This document shows, in pieces, positions 58,985-64,000 of a stretch of DNA of 64,000 bases; within the stretch, counting starts at the first letter, position 1; each line of letters starts with the position of its first letter. The stretch is from Massilia sp. 9I. GTDB lineage: Bacteria > Pseudomonadota > Gammaproteobacteria > Burkholderiales > Burkholderiaceae_D. The stretch covers positions 4,688,176 through 4,752,175 of the forward strand of contig NZ_LR733275.1 of NCBI RefSeq assembly GCF_902506415.1. Reading direction: 5' to 3'. The notes under the pieces are model-generated. The model was not told the DNA's origin, ran no database searches, and saw nothing but the letters and a program-made list of their open reading frames with translations. A program made the position numbers and the translations under genes.

Positions 58985-59701
58985 TCAATGGCCCAGCCAG
59001 TCCACGTTGGATTGGAGCGCGTGCGTCAGGCGCGCCCAGCGGGCGCCGGCCTGGGCGTCGATCTGGTTGCTGGCGGTATCGACCTTGCAGCCGCCGCGCG
59101 CCATACCGGCGTCTTCCACGATGCGCCAGCCGCCCTTGATCAGCTCCTGGCCCATGGCCTGGCGTACGATCTCGGCGTCCTGCGGGTTCAGGGTGAGGGT
59201 GGCCGGCTGCGACAGCACCGGCAGGTAGCCGATCGCTTCCTGCACCACCGGCAGGATCAGTTCAGGGCGCACATCGAAAGCCGTGCGCACCATGCCGCGC
59301 GCCAGGCGCAGGGCCAGTTCCAGTACGTCGTGGGCGATGGTCTCGTCGGCCTGCACCACGGCGTCGCTGAAGGTCGCCGCGATCGCGCGCAGGTGTTCCA
59401 GCTCGCCTTCGGCTTCGATCTGGCCGGCCTTGGCGCCGTCTGCGTAGCCCTCGGCCTGGCCGGCGGCGCGGCCTTCGTCATAGCCCTCGGCATAGCCCTC
59501 GGCGCGCGCCTGCTCGCGGATCGCTTCGAGTTCCTCGAGCGTAGGCAGCACCACATTGGGCACGATCTCGATCGGTTCCGGCGCCGGCGCCGGGACCGGG
59601 GGCGCCATCGCGGCGCGGCGCGCCTGGGCGCTCGATCGCTCGTCGCCGAACGAAGTCATTTCCCAGCGCTGGTAAGCGCTTTGCTGTTCCTTCGGAATCA
59701 T
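58985..59701 (-). CDS. fliH: Flagellar ATPase regulator FliH
   Basis: FliH docks the FliI ATPase to FliN and FlhA. The 238-residue protein has an N-terminal Pro-rich part and the family's Gly/Ala repeat helix ('[32 protein letters not shown]', about 63-94). The C-terminal conserved domain begins near 120 with '[28 protein letters not shown]'. Its ATG overlaps the fliG stop by one base. The GxxxG helix is a good FliH marker. Confidence 0.93.
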   Translation of the reverse strand: MIPKEQQSAYQRWEMTSFGDERSSAQARRAAMAPPVPAPAPEPIEIVPNVVLPTLEELEAIREQARAEGYAEGYDEGRAAGQAEGYADGAKAGQIEAEGELEHLRAIAATFSDAVVQADETIAHDVLELALRLARGMVRTAFDVRPELILPVVQEAIGYLPVLSQPATLTLNPQDAEIVRQAMGQELIKGGWRIVEDAGMARGGCKVDTASNQIDAQAGARWARLTHALQSNVDWLGH

Positions 59702-60705
59702 CAGACGAACGAATCCTCACCCTTACCGCCCAGCACGATCTGGCCTTCGTCCGCCAGGCGGCGCACGATCTGCAGGATCTGTTTCTGCTGGGATTCCACT
59801 TCCGACAGGCGCACCGGACCCTTGGACTCCAGGTCTTCGCGCATCATCTCGCTGGCACGCTGCGACATGTTCTTGAAGATCTTCTCGCGCAGGTCTTGCG
59901 AGGCGCCCTTGAGCGCGATGATCAGCATCTCGGACTGGACTTCGCGCAGCAGCAGCTGGATGCCGCGGTCGTCGATGTCGATGATGTTATCGAACACGAA
60001 CATCTCGTCCATGATCTTCTGCGCCATGTCGTTGTCGTAGTTCTTGATGTTGTCCATGACGGCCGATTCCTGTTCGCCGCTCATGAAGTTCAGGATCTCG
60101 GCCGCGGTGCGCACGCCGCCCAACGAGGACTTCTTGATGTTCTCGTTACCCGACAGCAGTTTGGTCAGCACGTCGTTCAGCTCGCGCAGGGCGGCCGGCT
60201 GGACGCCGTCCAGGGTCGCGATACGCAGCACCACGTCATTGCGCAGGCGCTCGGTGAAGTTGGCCAGGATCTCGCAGGCCTGGTCGCGCTCGAGGTGCAC
60301 CAGGATGGTGGCGATGATCTGCGGGTGCTCGTTGCGGATCAGTTCGGCGACCGACGGCGAATCCATCCACTTCAGGCTTTCGATGCCGGAGGCGTCCTTG
60401 CCGCCCAGGATGCGGTTCAGCAGCACGGCGGCCTTGTCGTCGCCCAGCGCCTTGGTCAGCACCTGGCGGATGTACTCGTCCGAATCCAGGCCGACGGTCG
60501 AATGCAGGTTGGTTTCTTCGACAAAGGCTTCCAGCACCTTGACCACTTCGCCGTGCTGCACCGCCTTCATCTGCGCCATCGCGCCGCCGAGTTTCAGCAC
60601 TTCGCGCGGGCCCAGGAACTTCATCACTTCGGCCGCTTCAGCTTCACCCAGGGCCAGCATCAGGATCGCTGCCTGCTGTACGCCTTCCTTGTCCTTGTCA
60701 CTCAT
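59701..60705 (-). CDS. fliG: Flagellar motor switch protein FliG
   Basis: FliG is the C-ring subunit that contacts the stators. The 334-residue protein has the family's three domains: 'LGEAEAAEVMKFLGPREVLKLGGAM' (N), 'ELIRNEHPQIIATILVHLERDQACEILANFTERLRNDVVLRIATLDGV' (middle, with EHPQ) and the torque helix 'MFVFDNIIDIDDRGIQLLLREVQSEMLIIALKGASQDLREKIFKNMSQRASEMMREDLESKGPVRLSEVE'. The charged torque residues are present. It overlaps fliF by eight bases. Confidence 0.97.
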   Translation of the reverse strand: MSDKDKEGVQQAAILMLALGEAEAAEVMKFLGPREVLKLGGAMAQMKAVQHGEVVKVLEAFVEETNLHSTVGLDSDEYIRQVLTKALGDDKAAVLLNRILGGKDASGIESLKWMDSPSVAELIRNEHPQIIATILVHLERDQACEILANFTERLRNDVVLRIATLDGVQPAALRELNDVLTKLLSGNENIKKSSLGGVRTAAEILNFMSGEQESAVMDNIKNYDNDMAQKIMDEMFVFDNIIDIDDRGIQLLLREVQSEMLIIALKGASQDLREKIFKNMSQRASEMMREDLESKGPVRLSEVESQQKQILQIVRRLADEGQIVLGGKGEDSFV

Positions 60706-62395
60706 TTGATCCCAACCATGCTTTCACGACGTTAGCAACGATACGCGGGTCCTGGCGGGCCAGCTCCTGCGCCATTTCCAGGTTCTTCCGGTAACCCTGG
60801 TTCCTGCGTTCGACTTCCTGTTCTTCCAGTTCTTCTTCGGCGAGTTCGGCCGCGATTTCCTCGGCGACCTCGTCGACCACTTCCGGTTCCGGTTCCGGCG
60901 GCAGCGCCGTGACCTCGTCGAACTTCTTGATCGCCGGGCGCATGAGCGGCAGCAGGATCCGGGAGTAGAGGAAGGCCAGCACCGCGAACAGCAGCAGGTA
61001 CTTGCCGATCTCCTTGGCCAGCGGCAGGTTGGCCGGGTCGCGCCACCAGTCCGGCGCCTGCGGGGTGTCGTCCGGGCGATCCACGCCGTCAAACGGCGCG
61101 TTGGTCACGTTCAGGGTGTCGCCGCGCTGCTGCGAGTAGCCCATCGCCTGCTTGACCAGCTCGTTGATCTGGGCGACTTCGTTGGCCGCCAGCGGCTTGA
61201 CGACGATCTTGCCGGTCTTCGGATCGATCGAGCGGCGGTAGTTCACCACCACGCCCACGGTCAGGCGCTTGACGCCGCCCATCGGACGCTGTTCGTAGCG
61301 GATGGTTTTGTCGACTTCGTAATTGGTGGTGGCGTCCTTGCGCGTCGGGCCGTTCGCGGCTGGGGCGCCGTTTGGCACCGGCTGGCCGTCGATCGGTGCG
61401 GTGGCCACGCCCGGCGGCTGGTTCGACAGTGCGCCCGGCACACCCGAGGCGCCGGCGCCTGGCTGGCTCGACTCGGAAGTCTGCTGGCTGCGGATCGCCT
61501 GCGGTTCCGGCGGCGAGTTCGGCTTGTACATCTCGGCGGCGGTGTCGACCTGGGCGAAGTCGATCTCGGCGGTCGCTTCGGCGCGCACGTTTTCCTTGCC
61601 GACCAGCGGGGCGATGATCGATTCGACCTGCTTGATGATGTTCTGCTGGACCTGGTCGACGTATTTCAGCTGGGTCGCATCCAGCCCCTTGTTGCCCGGA
61701 GATTTGGTGCCGGTCTCGGACAGCAGGTTGCCGTTCTGGTCGACGACGGTGACGTTACCGACCGTCAGTTCCGGCACGCTGGAGGCGACCAGGTGGACGA
61801 TGGCGCTGACCTGGCCCGGATCGAGGGCGCGGCCCGGCTGCAGGTTGAGCAGCACCGAGGCGGTCGGCTTTTGCTGGTCGCGCACGAACACGGAGGGTTT
61901 CGGCAGGGCCAGGTGGACGCGCGCAGCGCTGACCGAGCCGAGCGACTGGATCGAACGCGCCAGCTCGCCTTCGAGCGAGCGCTGGTAATTGACTTGTTCG
62001 ACGAACTGCGAGGTGCCCAGCTTCTGGTTTTCCATCAGCTCGAAGCCGACGTTGCCGCCCTTCGGCAGGCCCTGGGCGGCGAGTTTGAGGCGCAGGTCGT
62101 GGATCTGTTCGGCCGGGACCAGGATCGCGCTGCCGCCTTCGGAAAACTTGTACTTGACCCCCATCTGGTCGAGCGAGGCGGTGATCGCGCCGCCGTCGCG
62201 GTCGCTGTAGTTCGAGAACAGCACGCGGTATTCCGGCGCCTGGCTCCACATCCAGAGGGCGGCCATGATGGCCACGACCAGGGCGATGCCGCCACCGAGG
62301 GCGACGCGCTTGCCCATTGTCGTTTGCAAAAAGCCCTGTTTCGCCTCTTGGTCGGGCGCCGGGGTGTCGATCAGTTCTTCAGCAACTGCTGCCAT
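60698..62395 (-). CDS. fliF: Flagellar MS-ring protein FliF
   Basis: FliF forms the MS ring that seeds flagellar assembly. The 565-residue protein has two membrane helices (about 31-50 and 453-475) and between them the ring-building domains ('YRVLFSNYSDRDGGAITASLDQMGVKYKFSEGG', 'LAAQGLPKGGNVGFELM', 'LALPKPSVFVRDQQKPTASVLLNLQPG'). A Pro/Gln/Gly-rich periplasmic stretch (about 300-365) follows. The C-terminal tail after the second helix is the FliG-binding region. It is divergent from fliE across 174 bases. Confidence 0.96.
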   Translation of the reverse strand: MAAVAEELIDTPAPDQEAKQGFLQTTMGKRVALGGGIALVVAIMAALWMWSQAPEYRVLFSNYSDRDGGAITASLDQMGVKYKFSEGGSAILVPAEQIHDLRLKLAAQGLPKGGNVGFELMENQKLGTSQFVEQVNYQRSLEGELARSIQSLGSVSAARVHLALPKPSVFVRDQQKPTASVLLNLQPGRALDPGQVSAIVHLVASSVPELTVGNVTVVDQNGNLLSETGTKSPGNKGLDATQLKYVDQVQQNIIKQVESIIAPLVGKENVRAEATAEIDFAQVDTAAEMYKPNSPPEPQAIRSQQTSESSQPGAGASGVPGALSNQPPGVATAPIDGQPVPNGAPAANGPTRKDATTNYEVDKTIRYEQRPMGGVKRLTVGVVVNYRRSIDPKTGKIVVKPLAANEVAQINELVKQAMGYSQQRGDTLNVTNAPFDGVDRPDDTPQAPDWWRDPANLPLAKEIGKYLLLFAVLAFLYSRILLPLMRPAIKKFDEVTALPPEPEPEVVDEVAEEIAAELAEEELEEQEVERRNQGYRKNLEMAQELARQDPRIVANVVKAWLGSNE

Positions 62396-62569
62396 GGTGG
62401 GTTAACTGTCCAGGATGGAGGGATTAGACGAGATTATGAAGCCACAGAGCAACATTCAAACCCTGAAATAGGGGTGGAAAACCGTGCTTCTTCACACGAG
62501 GAAATTGCTTGGGCACTGATATTCTGACAGCCTGAACAAAGTGGATTGCCTCACGAGCAGGAGAGAACG

Positions 62570-62935
62570 ATGAGTATTGGTGGAATCGGCGGCATCGACA
62601 GTAGCCGCATCCAGGCGATGATGGAGCAGCTGAAATCCGCGGCAACCAAGCCGGCGGCCAGTCCCGTTGCGCCGGCAGGCATTGGTGGCGTGGCCCAGCC
62701 GGCCGTCGCCAAGCTCGACTTCGCCGATGCGCTGAAGAGCTCGCTCCAGCAGGTCAGCAATACCCAGAAAACTGCGGAGGAGCTCGGTCAACGCTTTGCG
62801 ATGGGCGATGATACCGTGAGTCTGTCCGACACGATGATCGCGATGCAGAAATCCAGCATCGCTTTCCAGGGTACGGTGCAAGTACGCAACAAACTGGTGT
62901 CAGCCTATCACGACATCATGAACATGCAGGTGTAA
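62570..62935 (+). CDS. fliE: MS ring-rod junction protein FliE
   Basis: FliE connects the MS ring to the rod and is one of the first exported rod proteins. I start it at 62570 (GGAGAGA upstream), giving a 121-residue protein beginning 'MSIGGIGGIDSSRIQAMMEQL'. The C-terminal 'DFADALKSSLQQVSNTQKTAEELGQRFAMGDDTVSLSDTMIAMQKSSIAFQGTVQVRNKLVSAYHDIMNMQV' region is the FliE core. It is divergent from fliF, the usual arrangement, and is followed by a terminator. Confidence 0.95.
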   Translation: MSIGGIGGIDSSRIQAMMEQLKSAATKPAASPVAPAGIGGVAQPAVAKLDFADALKSSLQQVSNTQKTAEELGQRFAMGDDTVSLSDTMIAMQKSSIAFQGTVQVRNKLVSAYHDIMNMQV

Positions 62936-62958
62936 GCCTGGCAAGTTCCAGTCAAGAG

Positions 62959-62982
62959 ACCGGCCCGCGCGGCCGGTTTTTT
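62959..62982 (+). terminator. Intrinsic terminator after fliE
   Basis: ACCGGCC (62959-62965) and GGCCGGT (62971-62977) form a stem with a CGCGC loop, followed by a T run to 62982. Eighteen bases of its 3' half (62967-62984) recur at 63145-63162 beyond the adjacent palindromic element. Confidence 0.85.
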
Positions 62983-63011
62983 ATTGCCGATAAGTCTTTG
63001 AAGCCCCTACC

Positions 63012-63136
63012 GGGGTCAGGTCTAACATTTCTACACGGCCTCTACCGTAGACCCGATTTTCGTTGAAGTATCAGGCGCAAAAGCGGCTAGCACTCGTCGT
63101 ACTGTCGAGGTCGTGTATGAATGTTAGACGTGACCC
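63012..63136. repeat. MITE-like element with imperfect terminal inverted repeats
   Basis: The ~31-base ends 63012-63042 (core GGTCAGGTCTAACATT) and 63107-63136/7 (core AATGTTAGACGTGACC) are reverse complements at about 26 of 31 positions. Nothing inside codes for a protein. The element is flanked by two copies of the fliE terminator end (62967-62984 and 63145-63162). The remaining bases of the 62936-63243 gap show no gene. Confidence 0.6.
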
Positions 63137-63243
63137 TGAATACTGCGCGGCCGGTTTTTTATGGCGGAATGATCGTGGAGATTGGTTAGTTTTTTCTAAG
63201 GGGCAACTGATAAGCTGGACGGATATTGTCAGCACCCACCGCC

Positions 63244-63915
63244 ATGCCAGCCATTCCGTCATCCTTGCGCCTTCCTGCACCGCGCTACCTGCGCCCGATC
63301 CTGTTGCTGGCCCTCGCCGCCTACGGCGCCAGCCTGGCCACGCCGGCCTTTATCTGCGCCACGGGCGAGGGTTTCCTCGGCTACGAAGTCTTGATGACGG
63401 GCTGGGTCGGTCTGCTCGCCCTCGATCCACGCTGGCTGGCCAATCCGTTAGCCCTCTGGATGCTTTGCTCGGCCCTGTTCGGTTCACGCGGCAAATACAC
63501 CGTGCTGGGCGGTGTCTTCACGCTCGTGCTTGCCGCTGCCTCGGTGCTGCCCGCAATCGGCTGCGCCGGGGACCCAGGCACTGCGGCCCTGTCGCTCGGC
63601 CTCGGCGCCGGCGGCTATCTCTGGATCGCGGCGGTGTCGGCGGTGGCGATCTGCGCCATGCGGGAGGTGTCCCGCCGGGAAGCGGCTGTGCCCCTGCCGC
63701 CACTTGTGGTCCGCCCGGTCGACGAGGCGGTGCGGGCCGCCCTGGTCGATTTCCGCGCGGGGCGGGCCGCCCGGGCGCGCTGCCCCGATTGCCGCGCGCT
63801 CATCCTGCTCACGGTGGAGGGCGAACGCAGTGCATCCGGCTCGCGGCATGTAGCGATGGCCTGCGCCTGCGGCGCCTGCGATGGAAAATATGAGGTGCTG
63901 GACCGGCCGGACTAG
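63244..63915 (+). CDS. Membrane protein with C-terminal Cys-rich (zinc-ribbon-like) tail
   Basis: The ~223-residue protein has about four hydrophobic segments in its first 145 residues, including 'YLRPILLLALAAYGASLATPAF', 'FTLVLAAASVLPAIGC' and 'WIAAVSAVAICAM'. A charged cytoplasmic-type tail follows, carrying Cys pairs 'CPDC' and 'CACGAC' about 30 residues apart, a spacing compatible with a zinc ribbon. I do not recognise the family. The ATG at 63244 has no clear ribosome binding site; a TTG at 63226 after GGACGGA is an alternative. The neighbours give no functional hint. Confidence 0.55.
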   Translation: MPAIPSSLRLPAPRYLRPILLLALAAYGASLATPAFICATGEGFLGYEVLMTGWVGLLALDPRWLANPLALWMLCSALFGSRGKYTVLGGVFTLVLAAASVLPAIGCAGDPGTAALSLGLGAGGYLWIAAVSAVAICAMREVSRREAAVPLPPLVVRPVDEAVRAALVDFRAGRAARARCPDCRALILLTVEGERSASGSRHVAMACACGACDGKYEVLDRPD

Positions 63916-63935
63916 GTCTGTCCGACGGAAGCCAC

Positions 63936-64000
63936 TTATGCTGCGCGGGTTTCTTTGCGCTGGAAAGTAACGGGGATGCTGCCGTCGCGCGGCGCCGGTT
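63936..64000 (-). CDS. C-terminal fragment of a gene leaving the window
   Basis: Reading the minus strand from the window edge gives an open frame of 20 codons ending in TAA (63936-63938), with residues ending 'SIPVTFQRKETRAA'. Codon use looks coding, and the stop sits 20 bases from the convergent gene's stop. The short piece resembles the ends of some TonB-like or small periplasmic proteins, but that is only a guess. Confidence 0.35.
   Translation of the reverse strand, partial: PAPRDGSIPVTFQRKETRAA

Noticed and set aside
62396-62569. Sigma-54 promoter between fliF and fliE
   Set aside because: No GG-N10-GC pair with proper context was found; the same holds for the flgA-flgB gap, so the early flagellar promoter class remains open.
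1-64000. CRISPR arrays, tRNA or rRNA genes, insertion sequences with transposase
   Set aside because: None were seen by reading; repeats found are short palindromes without spacers, and no transposase or integrase gene is present.

Overview
The window is a chromosomal segment of a high-GC, polarly or subpolarly flagellated betaproteobacterium. The gene order, the rhamnose genes next to flhBA, the abundant intergenic palindromes and the M35 peptidase paralogues suggest an Oxalobacteraceae member of the Massilia/Telluria type. This placement is inferred from gene content; no rRNA is present to confirm it.

Layout. 1-2519: the end of an outer-membrane phospholipase A, a fumarylacetoacetate-hydrolase-family enzyme and a secreted hypothetical. 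2765-7532: a WecA/MraY-like sugar-phosphate transferase followed by a complete dTDP-L-rhamnose operon (rfbBDAC). 7644-15808: flhB, flhA, flhF, a diverged flhG, fliA and the motC/motD stator pair. 15855-19266: a stand-alone beta-sandwich protein, a vanadium-dependent haloperoxidase and an M35 (aspzincin) metalloendopeptidase. 19483-31182: a tightly coupled minus-strand operon that starts with a DUF4214 surface-type protein and continues with three GT2-type glycosyltransferases, a GT4-type glycosyltransferase, a polysaccharide pyruvyl transferase and a PhyH-type dioxygenase. A second M35 peptidase (31482-32546) lies on its other side. 32836-36659: a globin-PAS-PAS-GGDEF-EAL protein, a lipoprotein and a small secreted protein. 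36729-49436: flgNMA (minus) and flgBCDEFGHIJKL (plus). 49440-50787: a SUI1-family protein, a DUF4126 protein and a DUF5329-like protein. 50853-62935: fliRQPONML, fliKJIHGF (minus) and fliE (plus). 62959-64000: a terminator, a palindromic element, a membrane protein with a Cys-rich tail and a gene fragment.

How it fits together. The window encodes nearly the whole basal body, export gate, rod, rings, hook, hook-filament junctions, C-ring, a stator pair, sigma-28 and its anti-sigma factor with a recognisable sigma-28 promoter. Filament (fliC, fliD, fliS), the master regulator and chemotaxis genes are absent and must lie elsewhere. Rhamnose synthesis and a large glycosyltransferase operon sit between the two flagellar blocks. 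This suggests glycosylation of a surface protein (flagellin, or the DUF4214 protein encoded at the head of the operon) or production of a surface polysaccharide.

The most unusual feature is that this glycan operon is bracketed by two paralogous M35 lysine-type metallopeptidases. A third locus (15855-16355) encodes only their N-terminal beta-sandwich domain. I propose this as a candidate surface glycosylation/processing module. Other points worth attention are an FlhG whose Walker A motif is degenerate, a terminator embedded at the start of the first glycosyltransferase gene, several 5' leaders in which the ribosome binding site can be paired, and four different intergenic palindromic element types.
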